64,000 bases of DNA from Bacteroidota bacterium (GCA_029561305.1 JAKQJG010000140.1:1-64000); one strand, 5' to 3'. Shown: positions 28,441 to 38,763, numbered from the stretch's first letter. Translations and numbers: made by a program. The notes: generated by a model not told the origin, from the letters alone.

Positions 28441-28851
28441 TCATATTCGTGCCGGTGAAATTTTGTTAGTATCATTTCTTTCAATAAAACTTATCAGCAG
28501 GTAAGCTATCAGGGTACCAACAGCATAGCAGAGTATATCGCTCCATAAAAAACCAAAGCCCAGCGCCAGTCCGCCGATCCTTGTTTGACGAACAGACTCT
28601 ATCCAGGGTGCATGGTACAGTTGCAACAGCTCATCCGCCACACCCATACCATAACAGATCAGTGCCAGTTTCCATAATTTGATCTTGCTAAAAAAAATGC
28701 GCAGGAAGAAGAGGAACATCCCTGCCCAGATAATATCTCCGCCGTATGTTGCAATCAATGGATGAAACCAATGGCGGTGTGTACGGGTGGTTATGGCAAG
28801 CCAGGTACAAAAAATAAAAACAGCCAGGTAGAATAATTTCCTAAGCCTCAT
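28441..28851 (-). CDS. DUF2809 membrane protein
   Basis: This 136-aa protein has four hydrophobic helices and the DUF2809 pattern RTHRHWFHPLIATYGGDIIW in the first loop, with GVADELLQLYHAPWIES in the middle (a VanZ-like E-x-x-Q segment). Function is unknown. It is convergent with the MBL-fold gene, with 1 bp between stops. Confidence 0.8.
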   Translation of the reverse strand: MRLRKLFYLAVFIFCTWLAITTRTHRHWFHPLIATYGGDIIWAGMFLFFLRIFFSKIKLWKLALICYGMGVADELLQLYHAPWIESVRQTRIGGLALGFGFLWSDILCYAVGTLIAYLLISFIERNDTNKISPARI

Positions 28852-28891
28852 ATGTATTGCTTTAATGGTTCAACTATAAGACTCCTGCAGC

Positions 28892-28923
28892 AAAAAAAAG
28901 AGGCTGTGTAAAACAGCCTCTTT
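28892..28923 (-). terminator. Intrinsic terminator of the 1731-aa T9SS gene
   Basis: An 11-bp perfect stem (AAAGAGGCTGT / ACAGCCTCTTT) with a 5-nt loop at 28897-28923 is followed on the minus strand by a T-run. It lies 21 bp after the stop at 28945. Confidence 0.85.
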
Positions 28924-28944
28924 GAAAAATTTACTTCTATTTTT

Positions 28945-31900
28945 TTAATGCGCTACCTGGATCCTGTACACCTGCTGTGTACCGTTTGCTTCGGTTACTA
29001 CCAAAGCATAGTTGCCTGTTGCCAGTTTATCAACGGAAATGGTATTGCTTCCATTGAGCAGTTGGTGAGAAGTGATCAATTGACCTGTACTGCTGTACAA
29101 CCTGCCATTTGCAACTGATGTAAACCCAGACAGATTTACATTCAATATGCTGTTGGCAGGATTAGGATATACCAATACATTTTTACCAGTGCATGACATA
29201 TTCATGGCAATGATATCACTAAAGCGGCTGCTGCCATTGTTATCGATCATACGCAGGCGGTAGTAAACCCTTCCTTGTGAAGGCTGGTGATTAAAGTTGT
29301 AATTGTTATTACTTCCTCTTCCATCAATAGTGCCTGCCACAGTAAAGTTGCGGCCGTTTGTGCTAAACTCAACTTCGTATTTTTTAAAGCTCAGTTCAGT
29401 TTCGCTGCGCCATTGCAGGTTTATTTTACAACCAGACTGGCGGGCTGAAAAGTTGCTTAGCAATACGGGAACCACAGACAATGTACCCCTGGTGGTTTCG
29501 TTGCATAAACATTGTTGCTGGTTTGCAGCCGTAAGCGGCCTGATCATCACACTGATTGATTCGCCGTTTACACATGCAGGGGCAACTGGTATATTAACTG
29601 TGAGGTTTTCTGTGATACTTCCACCGAGTGGAACTTCAGAAGGAAACAATACAGATGCAAAAGGAGTAACATTGGTGCCACAGAAAAATTCAACATAATA
29701 GGTGCCGGCTGGTGCAGGCAACAGGCTGTTGTTGGCAACAGTTACCGCCATTGTAACAGTACCACCTTCTGCCAGCGTTCCGGAAACATATTCAAAACCT
29801 GTGAGTACCAGTTCTGGTTTGGCTATTGAAACCTGGTTTTCGGAACTGCCCACTACAAATTTTGCGCTATTAGGGCAAGCATTACCGTTACAAAGCAACG
29901 GAGCTACCGATCTTTCCATCTGGCTGGAAATATCCAGTTTACCACAACCAAGATTTACATAAGCAGCACTGATATCAAAACTATAGTTTACTGAATTACC
30001 TGATGTAACGCCTTCTGGTACTTTAAGCTTGATGATCTGTGATCCGCCGGGACCTGCCACTGGATAACCACTTACTATCGTCATCCCATCAGCACTTACA
30101 AAATTGCCGGCATATTCCAGTCCTGCAGGGATCGTTACTACAATGGTATCTGCCGCTGAGGTTGATTCCCCCGAAGGTGTAATACTTCCGCTGATATTGG
30201 ATGTACCACAAGAGATATCACCAGGCGTGAGGCTAAGGTTAAAGCCTACAATACCCGGACCGGCAACTCCTGTTATATTAATTGGGTTGGCCCGTACAAC
30301 ACCATTGAAACCAAGATCGGTTGAAATGGGTGAACCACATGGCCGGTCTGCTCTTTGCTGCACAGAAACCTTGCTTCCACTTACAAAATCGCAGGTGGTG
30401 GCATAGGTCAGGCGCAGTCTTGCCGCCCTGTTGGCTGTACCTGGGTTGCTAACGGTGCCGGGTAAGCCAGCTTCCCCTACGCCGGAATGATTTTCAATAT
30501 TGTATACATATATGCCGTCTTCTATTACCGGTGCCACTACTTCCCAGTTACCGCTGCCTTCGGGATATTCTATTTCGCTCGCAGCAATATTCAATCCGTC
30601 TGGTATAGTTACCCTGAACTGAGGATTATCAGAGTAATTAGCCAGAGCACTGTTCATTTTAAATATCATGGTATCGGTGATACACAGTTCTATGGTTGGA
30701 GTTGCAGGCTGCCTGTCTACAGAAAGCTGTATCTGGCTTGGTAGTGGATCTGCTTTTAACCACAGAGTTTTCCAGCACGGGTAGCCAGCAAGGTCTGCAC
30801 CTGCAGGATAGGCAACACAATCCCAGCCACTTTCTATTTTCATACTGTCCACTGCACAACTGTTAGTGTTGGCAGAAATGGTAACAATGCTGGTTATGCC
30901 AGCGTTGATATTCCCCAATTCATAAATACCTTCTGCATTGGCTGTTAAAACATTATTGCCTGCTTGCACCACAATATCTGTAAACGATGCATTAGGTGTG
31001 AGTCGTATGAAGTTAAATGGCGCTGGTTGACCACTGCTGTTTTGTAACAACAGCGACCAGGAGGCAGTATCGCTGGATGGTGTAACGGTAGCATCAGGTG
31101 ACCCCAGGTTTACATTCGGTTTATTCAGTAATGTATAAGTAGTACTCACCTGCGATCTTGCAGAATCACTATAGGAAGCGTTCAAGCCTGCAGAAGGCCA
31201 TTCAAAAAGATGTCCTGTCTGCCTTCCTTGTATGCTGAATGAAGCCGGGGTGGCACAACCACCACGGGCATCTATACCAAAATTATAGTTGGTACCCTCG
31301 CTCTGGAAAAGCCAGGATGGGTTGGCCGACAATGCTGATCTTACATTAAATACAACTGTGGTACCTGAGAGTGAGTTTCCATTTAAAGATACATAAGGTG
31401 CTATAGCTCCAAAAGAAACTGCAGGAGCTGTTGGCGGTGTATTGTCGAATAATCCGGATATTGCCTGGCTTCCGGGTATCACCGTCATACCTGGAGGGAA
31501 AATCAATATTAAACTGTCAGGTATAAATTCTGGACGGTATTCACCTGGAAAATAGTTAGCTGTGTACCCACTGAGCTTTCTTGTGTAGCCCCTTATTTCA
31601 TGCCTGGCAGCACCGCAACCGATCAAATTATTTCCATAGAGTAACGACTGATGGAAGAAGTGCAGCACATTGGCATTGTATTGCGGAATAAAGCAGGTAA
31701 ACCTGTTTGCTCCGGTTGGATTGGCCACTGTGCTGGCGTGAACACTGTTATTTAATATGACGATTTCTGGCGCATCTGCAAATGTTTTTCCAGATGTACC
31801 ATCATCAACTGCAGTCATATGCTCGGTAGAACCGCCACCGGAAAGGATACTGTCTCTCAGTACAAAATCTGCTTCCACGATGATACTGTCATCCAGCTGA

Positions 31901-34140
31901 TAAGGCGCCAAAGCAGTGAGTTCTGCCGGCCCCTGGCTAAAATCTGCATTGAATTCCTTACCATAAGTAATGGTTGTTACCGGCACTCCGGATACAATTG
32001 TGCTGTTTCCACCCCTGATGATAGTTACAGTGGCTGTACCTGCCGGTGCCCAAATATGGGCATTAAAACTCCAGTTTGAATTGATATGCGGCCATGAAGT
32101 AACACTTGCAGGTAAAGTTTGCGCAACAAGATAACCCCTGTACTCACTGTGAAGTGTATCCCCGGGCCTGTACCTGTCTTCATATACAACAGCTGGATTT
32201 ACAGTGCCGGAACCATCAGGCATTTTATTATAGTTATTATCAGGGGCTCCATAATTTTTCCTGCGGTAGTCCCAATAAACCGGAACAGTACCACCACCAT
32301 CACAAGGACCGGTGCATACAAAGTTGATCGGCGAACTTTGGCAACGCTTTACACTGTTGATGTCTGCCGGGTTTGATATCTGGCAAGCGCTGTCTGGACT
32401 GGTAGTGATCACCGCATCCAGGTTTTCTGTGGTGCAAAGGCCAACCGGTGAACAAAAGATGAATTTAACGGGGTTACCGCCGGTATTCACATTATATCTT
32501 ACAGTTACAATATTTCCTTCTACCCTCGGATAACCGGCATGAGGTGAACCAACAACACCGATAAGAGTGGCAGAATTGAAGGTTACACCAGCAGGAATAG
32601 TAAGAGAATATTCTATATAGCCTCTTGCAGAAATATTACTTGTTGGCAATGCAGGTGTTGACAATGTAACATCATAACAATCACCTGCCCTTACCTGCGC
32701 CGGAAATTCAAACGCTGTGATGGAAGGAAGGTTATAAGGATATGAAGTAGAACCAACATAATTCCCTGTTGAAAAAGTAGTATTAGCGCAGGCATTCCTG
32801 TAAGATACCTGCGTTCCCTGTGCTGTACCTGTATAGGCTTCATCGCAACTATTAGTACTGGCGCAATAAATATAATTGTATGTCAGTGTGATTGAATCAC
32901 CTGCACCCAGTATCACTGTTGGCGGAAGGGATAAACGAACATTATTTATTCTGCCAGTATTACAAGCAAGTGTATTACCTGGAGATGCAACATTTGTAGT
33001 TACCGAAGTAAACAAAGAAGCATCAGGATGGAACGGTGCCTGCCCCTGTAGTGTTATTTGAATGGAGGCGGTATCAATAAATCCATACGCATCAGTGGTG
33101 GTAAGGTTATTAAAATGTGCGCCGGTATTGATAACTATATTGGTAGCTGGTCCGGCACCATTATTCCTGATGGTATAAGATACTACCCTTGGTGCAGCCA
33201 CAAAGCAGGAGTTGGTAGCCGGTACAGATGCTGTAACAGTGATGGACGGTGTGGCGTTATTCATGCTCATTCCACTCACCGCCGTTCTTGCCTGGCAGCG
33301 GGTACCGGTAAAATCAAATCCGGCAACACCGTAGGTAGAAACAACATTACAATTAAGCACAGTCACATTTTCAATAAGGGTAACCGTTTCACCGTTGCAC
33401 AATTTACCGTCGGGGCCCAGTTGCAAACCAGTTAACTGGAAATAACTGCTGTCACCATCAGTAAACAAAGCTGTTACAGGATTACCGCCGGTTGTCAGGC
33501 TGTTTAACAGCATTGATGCTGCTGGATATTTTATCCAGAAACCTACGGTATCAGCACAGCCATTACCTCCATTTACAATATTCACCGTTCTGTTATAGGT
33601 ATCCCCTACATTGGCATTCACCAAAGAAGGAGGCGGGGTTATGGTAAATGCCGGTGCAAGCAGCGTGTATGTATTAACGTTAGAATTGGTTTCACTAAAG
33701 TTACAGCCTGCGCCCGTGCCGGTGATCACGATATTATCTTTTGTGGAAGCTGCAGTGCCGCAGAAAGCCCTCCGGCGTATGGTAAAACGGAGTGTTTGAC
33801 CCAATGTAGTGCTGCCGACCGTAAAAACCGGGTTACTCAAATCGGAAATATCACTTTCCGTAATGGTGCCCACACCACTGATTTTATTAATTGAGCCTGG
33901 TATGTATTCAACTACCCCCGGCGCATTGGTGGCGCCAAGATTCACAGTAACTGATACCCCTGTACAGGCAGGAAAAGATATTTGCACTGTAAGCAAGGTA
34001 CTATCCAGCCCCCGGGTGATTGCTTCCGCCGGAACCGGATAAGAAATAAACTGGGAAAACGAAGTGTTGCCCAGGATAGTCAGTAAGGCAAAGAGGTAAA
34101 AGGCTTTTAAACCCTTCAAAGGATAGATACATTTTCTCAT
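28945..34140 (-). CDS. Giant secreted protein with T9SS type A sorting domain
   Basis: This 1731-aa protein has a signal peptide (FYLFALLTILGNTSFSQ). It contains many Ser/Thr/Asn/Gly-rich beta-sandwich segments of the DUF11/conserved-repeat kind, for example VVSYTIRNNGAGPATNIVINTG, and several VTVANN-type repeats. A fibronectin/T9SS linker (NFSARQSGCKINLQWRSE) and a C-terminal sorting domain (YPNPANSILNVNLSG ... GNYALVV) follow. Such proteins are carried across the outer membrane by the type IX system and anchored to or released from the surface. No catalytic motif was seen, so an adhesive or matrix role is possible. It is monocistronic with its own terminator. Confidence 0.85.
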   Translation of the reverse strand: MRKCIYPLKGLKAFYLFALLTILGNTSFSQFISYPVPAEAITRGLDSTLLTVQISFPACTGVSVTVNLGATNAPGVVEYIPGSINKISGVGTITESDISDLSNPVFTVGSTTLGQTLRFTIRRRAFCGTAASTKDNIVITGTGAGCNFSETNSNVNTYTLLAPAFTITPPPSLVNANVGDTYNRTVNIVNGGNGCADTVGFWIKYPAASMLLNSLTTGGNPVTALFTDGDSSYFQLTGLQLGPDGKLCNGETVTLIENVTVLNCNVVSTYGVAGFDFTGTRCQARTAVSGMSMNNATPSITVTASVPATNSCFVAAPRVVSYTIRNNGAGPATNIVINTGAHFNNLTTTDAYGFIDTASIQITLQGQAPFHPDASLFTSVTTNVASPGNTLACNTGRINNVRLSLPPTVILGAGDSITLTYNYIYCASTNSCDEAYTGTAQGTQVSYRNACANTTFSTGNYVGSTSYPYNLPSITAFEFPAQVRAGDCYDVTLSTPALPTSNISARGYIEYSLTIPAGVTFNSATLIGVVGSPHAGYPRVEGNIVTVRYNVNTGGNPVKFIFCSPVGLCTTENLDAVITTSPDSACQISNPADINSVKRCQSSPINFVCTGPCDGGGTVPVYWDYRRKNYGAPDNNYNKMPDGSGTVNPAVVYEDRYRPGDTLHSEYRGYLVAQTLPASVTSWPHINSNWSFNAHIWAPAGTATVTIIRGGNSTIVSGVPVTTITYGKEFNADFSQGPAELTALAPYQLDDSIIVEADFVLRDSILSGGGSTEHMTAVDDGTSGKTFADAPEIVILNNSVHASTVANPTGANRFTCFIPQYNANVLHFFHQSLLYGNNLIGCGAARHEIRGYTRKLSGYTANYFPGEYRPEFIPDSLILIFPPGMTVIPGSQAISGLFDNTPPTAPAVSFGAIAPYVSLNGNSLSGTTVVFNVRSALSANPSWLFQSEGTNYNFGIDARGGCATPASFSIQGRQTGHLFEWPSAGLNASYSDSARSQVSTTYTLLNKPNVNLGSPDATVTPSSDTASWSLLLQNSSGQPAPFNFIRLTPNASFTDIVVQAGNNVLTANAEGIYELGNINAGITSIVTISANTNSCAVDSMKIESGWDCVAYPAGADLAGYPCWKTLWLKADPLPSQIQLSVDRQPATPTIELCITDTMIFKMNSALANYSDNPQFRVTIPDGLNIAASEIEYPEGSGNWEVVAPVIEDGIYVYNIENHSGVGEAGLPGTVSNPGTANRAARLRLTYATTCDFVSGSKVSVQQRADRPCGSPISTDLGFNGVVRANPINITGVAGPGIVGFNLSLTPGDISCGTSNISGSITPSGESTSAADTIVVTIPAGLEYAGNFVSADGMTIVSGYPVAGPGGSQIIKLKVPEGVTSGNSVNYSFDISAAYVNLGCGKLDISSQMERSVAPLLCNGNACPNSAKFVVGSSENQVSIAKPELVLTGFEYVSGTLAEGGTVTMAVTVANNSLLPAPAGTYYVEFFCGTNVTPFASVLFPSEVPLGGSITENLTVNIPVAPACVNGESISVMIRPLTAANQQQCLCNETTRGTLSVVPVLLSNFSARQSGCKINLQWRSETELSFKKYEVEFSTNGRNFTVAGTIDGRGSNNNYNFNHQPSQGRVYYRLRMIDNNGSSRFSDIIAMNMSCTGKNVLVYPNPANSILNVNLSGFTSVANGRLYSSTGQLITSHQLLNGSNTISVDKLATGNYALVVTEANGTQQVYRIQVAH

Positions 34141-34248
34141 TGGAAGTACAATTGTGGTTTTAAAACTTTGCTTTGATTTAAGGAGGGTACTTTTACAGCT
34201 GTCATGGGCAATGATCCGGATCTACACCTTCATCAAGAGCATACGCAG

Positions 34249-34278
34249 CAAATATTCTTTTCGGTAAACTTGTTTCAA
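34249..34278 (-). promoter_or_regulatory. Candidate promoter of the 1731-aa gene
   Basis: The minus strand has TTG (34278-34276), 19 bp, then AATATTTG (34256-34249; one mismatch to TAnnTTTG). It lies about 110 bp upstream of the ATG. The 306-bp gap 34141-34446 holds nothing else I can identify. Confidence 0.35.
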
Positions 34279-34446
34279 AAATCGTATAAAAAAACCGCAA
34301 TGAAAAAAAAATTTCAGGATAAGTGGTTGATTTTTATAGCAAAGACATACCTGTTTGGTTACAAGTTGCAATAAATTATCCATTACCAACCAGCGGTTAA
34401 ACATCAATTATGTATACCTGTGGTATATGCTGCTGTTACGGTATGG

Positions 34447-36615
34447 TTATTTGGAGGATGAAGTTGTTTTTTTAACCAGTTGCATTTCGTCCACAAGATG
34501 TTTGGCACCTGCAAATTTATCAACTACAAAAAGTACATAACGAATATCAACCATGATATTGCGGCATATATTCTTGTTATAGTTGATATCACTCATAGTA
34601 CCTTCCCAAACCCGGTCGAAATTCAAACCAATTAAGTTCCCGTTGGCATCCAGCGCCGGGCTGCCACTGTTGCCGCCGGTGGTATGATTGGCAGCAATAA
34701 AACAAACCGGTAATTTGCCTTTCACTGCGTATGGACCGTAGTCTTGCTTATTGTAAAGGTCAACCAGTTTTTGAGGCACATCAAATTCATAGTCACCCGG
34801 TTTATATTTCTCCATCAATCCATCTAAATAAGTATAAAAATGATAGGTCACCGCATCTCTTGGCTTATATCCTTTTACGTTGCCATAAGTAACACGGAAT
34901 GTACTGTTGGCGTCAGGATAAAAAGTTTTTTTTGAAAAGACTTCCATCTGGGCCTGCATATAAGTTCGTTGCAGTTTGTTGATCTCAGCCTGCAGTTCAT
35001 TCAGACCTGGAGTTGTATTGCTTTGATACAGGGTATAAATGTCATTATACAAAATATAGGCTGAATCTTCAGTAAAAGCATTACTTCCCTCTCCAATACT
35101 AATAAGCAACTTTAATACTCTTTCTTTATCTGTAAAAGCGGAACTGCTAAAAACGGCATTTGACAGTGCCGAATAGGAACCATTATATTTTTGCAGCATA
35201 CTTTTTAATACCGGTGACACATCCGCTTCCTTTTGTCCTTTTACATACATTTCCATTAACACCTCAAAAAGCTTTTTGTCAACAGGTGCATGGTATTCTT
35301 TAAACAGATCATGCAGTTTTTTATTTGCACCCGTTAATGCAGTGGTATAAGATTTTTCGTCTTTTTGGGATGCGGCCATTACCGTTCTAAAGTGGCCGGC
35401 AATAGTAAACAATTCTATTCGTGGAATAATTTCTGTGTAATAATCCCTGGCGTAACCATACGGTTCAAATGCAGCATAAGCAGCTGATAGTTTTTGAAGC
35501 AGATCGCCATATTTTTCTTTAAGTGCGCTATTGCCTGCAACGGTTTTTTCAAAAGCTGCTTCTTCTGCTTTCTTTTTATCTACTCCTTTTGAAATGGAAA
35601 GACCCAGTATTTCGCCCTTCATTTTTTTATAGGTATTCTCCACCTTACTATATTTATCGGTGTATTGTATCTTGATCTCCTCATCCGAACGCATATAATC
35701 CCCCATCACATCCAGCGCCTTTTCCCTGATGGCAATTTTTGCGGGGTTACTTACTTTTAAAATTTGCTCCACGGCAGCTGAATGCAGGTACTCTTTAGTA
35801 GTACCAGGAAAACCAAATACCATTGTAAAGTCACCCTCCTTTACACCGTCCAGTGAAATTTTCAAGGAGCGCTTAGGTGTATACGGCACATTATCCGGCG
35901 AATAATCTGCAGGACGGTTATCTTTTCCTGCATAAATACGGAACATACTAAAATCTCCTGTATGCCTTGGCCACATCCAGTTGTCTGTATCCTTTCCAAA
36001 GTTGCCGATGGAGGATGGCGGTGCTCCAACCAGGCGGACATCTTTATACACTTCAGTTACAAAAAGAAAATATTTATTGCCCTCAAAAAATGGCTTCACC
36101 AATGTACTTTGCCAGCTTTCCTTCTTTGCCGTTTCTCTCAGCGAGGCAAGATTTTTATCAATTATACTCTGCCGCTCTTTTTCTGTCATGCTGCTGTTAA
36201 CTCCTTTCAATGCGGCATCCGTTACATCATCAATGCGAATGATAAAAGTGGCTGTAAGTCCGGGGTTGGCCAGCTCCTCTTTATTGGATGCAGCCCAAAA
36301 GCCATTTTTCAGGTAATTATTTTGGAGACTGCTATGGTTTTGGATCGCATCCTGTCCGCAATGATGATTGGTAAGCAGCAGCCCCTTATCTGAAATCACC
36401 TCCCCAGTACAAAAACCGCCAAAACTTACGATTGCATCTTTCAGGCTGCTCTTATTAATATTGTAAATATCAGACGCATTAATCTTCATCCCCATCTTCT
36501 TCATTTCTTTTTCATTCAACGCTTCCAGTAATTGCGGAAGCCACATGCCTTCATCGGCAAGGGCGCTTAAAGACAATAAGAGAGAAGCAATAAATGGCAG
36601 CAAATATTTTTTCAT
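34447..36615 (-). CDS. S46 family dipeptidyl-peptidase, DPP11-like
   Basis: The protein is 722 aa from ATG 36615. A promoter -7 box at 36634-36641 rules out the longer frame from 36636, and MKKYLLPFIASLLLSLSALA is a good signal peptide. It has a chymotrypsin-like serine protease fold with a helical insert. The catalytic His is in TNHHCG (about residue 85) and the Ser in GGNSGSPALD. Arg occupies the position 18 residues after the catalytic Ser (IGLNFDRVWEG). In S46 enzymes Arg there marks DPP11, which removes dipeptides with Asp/Glu at P1, whereas DPP7 has Gly. It is periplasmic, for growth on peptides. Confidence 0.9.
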   Translation of the reverse strand: MKKYLLPFIASLLLSLSALADEGMWLPQLLEALNEKEMKKMGMKINASDIYNINKSSLKDAIVSFGGFCTGEVISDKGLLLTNHHCGQDAIQNHSSLQNNYLKNGFWAASNKEELANPGLTATFIIRIDDVTDAALKGVNSSMTEKERQSIIDKNLASLRETAKKESWQSTLVKPFFEGNKYFLFVTEVYKDVRLVGAPPSSIGNFGKDTDNWMWPRHTGDFSMFRIYAGKDNRPADYSPDNVPYTPKRSLKISLDGVKEGDFTMVFGFPGTTKEYLHSAAVEQILKVSNPAKIAIREKALDVMGDYMRSDEEIKIQYTDKYSKVENTYKKMKGEILGLSISKGVDKKKAEEAAFEKTVAGNSALKEKYGDLLQKLSAAYAAFEPYGYARDYYTEIIPRIELFTIAGHFRTVMAASQKDEKSYTTALTGANKKLHDLFKEYHAPVDKKLFEVLMEMYVKGQKEADVSPVLKSMLQKYNGSYSALSNAVFSSSAFTDKERVLKLLISIGEGSNAFTEDSAYILYNDIYTLYQSNTTPGLNELQAEINKLQRTYMQAQMEVFSKKTFYPDANSTFRVTYGNVKGYKPRDAVTYHFYTYLDGLMEKYKPGDYEFDVPQKLVDLYNKQDYGPYAVKGKLPVCFIAANHTTGGNSGSPALDANGNLIGLNFDRVWEGTMSDINYNKNICRNIMVDIRYVLFVVDKFAGAKHLVDEMQLVKKTTSSSK

Positions 36616-36633
36616 ATTCATTAGATTGTCTGA

Positions 36634-36665
36634 CAAATGTAAGTGAGAAAGTTAAGTGCGTACAA
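36634..36665 (-). promoter_or_regulatory. Bacteroidota promoter of the S46 peptidase gene
   Basis: The minus strand has TTG (36665-36663), 21 bp, then TACATTTG (36641-36634). Transcription would begin about 12 bp before the ATG at 36615, which decides that start. Confidence 0.6.
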
Positions 36666-36675
36666 CCACTAAAAT

Positions 36676-36705
36676 AAAAAAACGTCCCCAACTACGTTGG
36701 GAACG
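36676..36705 (-). terminator. Intrinsic terminator of the DUF4197 gene
   Basis: A 10-bp stem with one mismatch (CGTTCCCAAC / GTTGGGGACG, loop GTA) at 36683-36705 is followed on the minus strand by seven T residues. It is 26 bp after the stop at 36732. Confidence 0.75.
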
Positions 36706-36731
36706 CTCCTTCCTGCAACAATGCAGTACGA

Positions 36732-37505
36732 TTATTTTCCGAATACTTTTTTTAATAAATCCGTTACCTGTGCGGCTGGATCTTTCCTGATCTTCTGTTC
36801 TTCCAGGCTGATATTGTAAAACAAACCGCTTAAAGCCCTTTCTGTTACATAAGCAGTAAGGTCGGTATTTACTTTTTTACTGGCCAGCATATTGTACTTG
36901 CTAAAAACATCCTTCCAGTATTTAGTAGCTTCTGTTTTTTGCAGGGAGGTTTCAATCACCGGTCTGAATTTTTCAGTTAGCTCAGCAGTAGTCGTTTTCT
37001 TTAAGTACTCTGTTGCTGCAAAATCACCACCCCGTAAAATACCAATGCCATCACTAACACTCATACTCTTTATAGAGTTCCAGAAAATATTACCCACACC
37101 GCTGGCTGCATCTTCTGCAGCCCTGTTCATTGAAAGGATGGCTTTATCCACCATACTGCCCATTCCCATACTGCGCAAGGAACTTTCTACTTTTTTTGCT
37201 TCCTCCGGCATTAAAATCTTTATGGCAGCATCACCAAAAAATCCATCCATCTTGCTCAGGCGTTTGGAGCTGCTGTCGGTACCCACACGCAGGGCTTCTT
37301 TTAATCCACTTATTATATCATCATTGCTTAATCCGCTGCCACTGTTGCCTGCACCACCGGGAATTTTATCCAGCACTTTTCCAATACCGGATTTTCCTGT
37401 AGAATCTTTTTTTGTATTTTTCTTGATAAGATCGCCAAAACCCTGTGCAAAGGAAGCGCAATAAAGGGCTATGGAAAAAAAGGCAAAAAGGATAGTTTTC
37501 TTCAT
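36732..37505 (-). CDS. DUF4197 domain-containing exported protein
   Basis: This 257-aa protein has a signal peptide (ILFAFFSIALYCASFAQ). A short Gly/Lys/Ser linker precedes the DUF4197 domain from about residue 60: DIISGLKEALRVGTDSS, ILMPEEAKKVESSLRSMG, and GGDFAATEYLKKTTTAELTEKF. The domain is helical and of unknown role. Monocistronic, with its own -7 box and terminator. Confidence 0.85.
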   Translation of the reverse strand: MKKTILFAFFSIALYCASFAQGFGDLIKKNTKKDSTGKSGIGKVLDKIPGGAGNSGSGLSNDDIISGLKEALRVGTDSSSKRLSKMDGFFGDAAIKILMPEEAKKVESSLRSMGMGSMVDKAILSMNRAAEDAASGVGNIFWNSIKSMSVSDGIGILRGGDFAATEYLKKTTTAELTEKFRPVIETSLQKTEATKYWKDVFSKYNMLASKKVNTDLTAYVTERALSGLFYNISLEEQKIRKDPAAQVTDLLKKVFGK

Positions 37506-37531
37506 GAGGTATTTTTTATTGAGTGAAAGGA

Positions 37532-37539
37532 CAAAAATA
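37532..37539 (-). promoter_or_regulatory. Bacteroidota -7 element for the DUF4197 gene
   Basis: The minus strand reads TATTTTTG, 26 bp upstream of the ATG at 37505; no clear -33 TTG. Confidence 0.45.
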
Positions 37540-37602
37540 ATGCCTTAGGGTTTACCAGCCTGTTTTGTTTTTCTACCTTTACCCACTTTAACAATTGCTT
37601 GT

Positions 37603-38736
37603 ATGCCACAATTATCTATTTGGGAGAAGGAAACATTTTTTGCGCCGCAGGATGTCATCATTGTAGGCAGTGGCTTTGTTGGCTTGTGGAGTGCCCTGAA
37701 ACTGTTGGAGAAAGATCCTGCTCAAAAAATAACTATTCTTGAAAGAGGTATTATACCAACAGGCGCCAGTACACGAAATGCAGGCTTCAGTTGTTTTGGC
37801 AGCCCTTCTGAATTACTGCACGATGTGGCTGCCGCAGGTGAAGAAAAAACCTTCCAGCTGGTATCGCTCCGGTACAAAGGTTTACTTCAAATAAGAAGAT
37901 ATTTTGCTGATAAAGAAATTGATTACGATGCTGCTGGCGGATTTGAGTGTTTTACAAACGACGCTGCAGACTGGATAGCCGTTGACAAAAATTTGAAATG
38001 GCTGAATGAAAAACTGCAATCCATAACTGGTGAAGAAAAAACCTTCTGCAAGGCTGATGAAAAGCTGGAAGCAATGGGCTTTGCCGGTTTTGATCACATG
38101 ATCGAAACAAAATTAGAGGGCGGTTTACATTCAGGCAAATTGGTAAAAGCTTTATTGCAGAAAGTACAAAACATGGGCGTGCAGGTGCTAACCAATATTG
38201 AAGTGAAAAAATTTTATACGAAAGAAGAAAGTATCATTATAGAAACTACCAATGAACTGAATTTTTGTGCCAGGCAGTTGCTCTTGTGCACCAATGCATT
38301 TACAAAAGAATTGTTACCAACAGAAGACATCATCCCTAACCGGGGCCAGGTATTACTGACAAATGAAATTGACGTACTTAAGATAAAGGGAACTTTTCAT
38401 TTTGATAAAGGCTTTTACTATTTCCGCAACCTGGGCAACAGGCTGTTATTGGGTGGTGGAAGAAATAAGGCATTTGAAGAAGAAGAAACAACAACTATGA
38501 CGACCACCCCCATGATTCAAAACGAATTAGAATCATTTATCAGGAAACATTTATTGCCGAACATTCCTTTCAGCATCACAGACAGGTGGAGCGGCATTAT
38601 GGCGATGGGTTCAGAAAAAATGCCAATAGTAAAAGCCATTGACAAAAATGTATTTTGTTGTGTTCGTATGAGTGGAATGGGTGTGGCGTTGGCACCGGTA
38701 GTCGCTGACCAGGTTGTTGAATTAATGAAAAAGTAG
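37603..38736 (+). CDS. FAD-dependent oxidoreductase (DAO/glycine oxidase family)
   Basis: This 377-aa soluble flavoprotein has the dinucleotide motif IIVGSGFVGLWSALKLLE (about residues 20-37), ILERGIIPTGASTRNAGF (a typical DAO second motif) and a C-terminal MSGMGVALAPVVADQV FAD block. The family oxidises secondary or primary amines such as glycine, sarcosine and D-amino acids. No neighbour gives the substrate. It is convergent with the M43 protease gene. Confidence 0.85.
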   Translation: MPQLSIWEKETFFAPQDVIIVGSGFVGLWSALKLLEKDPAQKITILERGIIPTGASTRNAGFSCFGSPSELLHDVAAAGEEKTFQLVSLRYKGLLQIRRYFADKEIDYDAAGGFECFTNDAADWIAVDKNLKWLNEKLQSITGEEKTFCKADEKLEAMGFAGFDHMIETKLEGGLHSGKLVKALLQKVQNMGVQVLTNIEVKKFYTKEESIIIETTNELNFCARQLLLCTNAFTKELLPTEDIIPNRGQVLLTNEIDVLKIKGTFHFDKGFYYFRNLGNRLLLGGGRNKAFEEEETTTMTTTPMIQNELESFIRKHLLPNIPFSITDRWSGIMAMGSEKMPIVKAIDKNVFCCVRMSGMGVALAPVVADQVVELMKK

Positions 38737-38763
38737 CCAGCCGGTTTTGAGTTTTCTTTCCAA

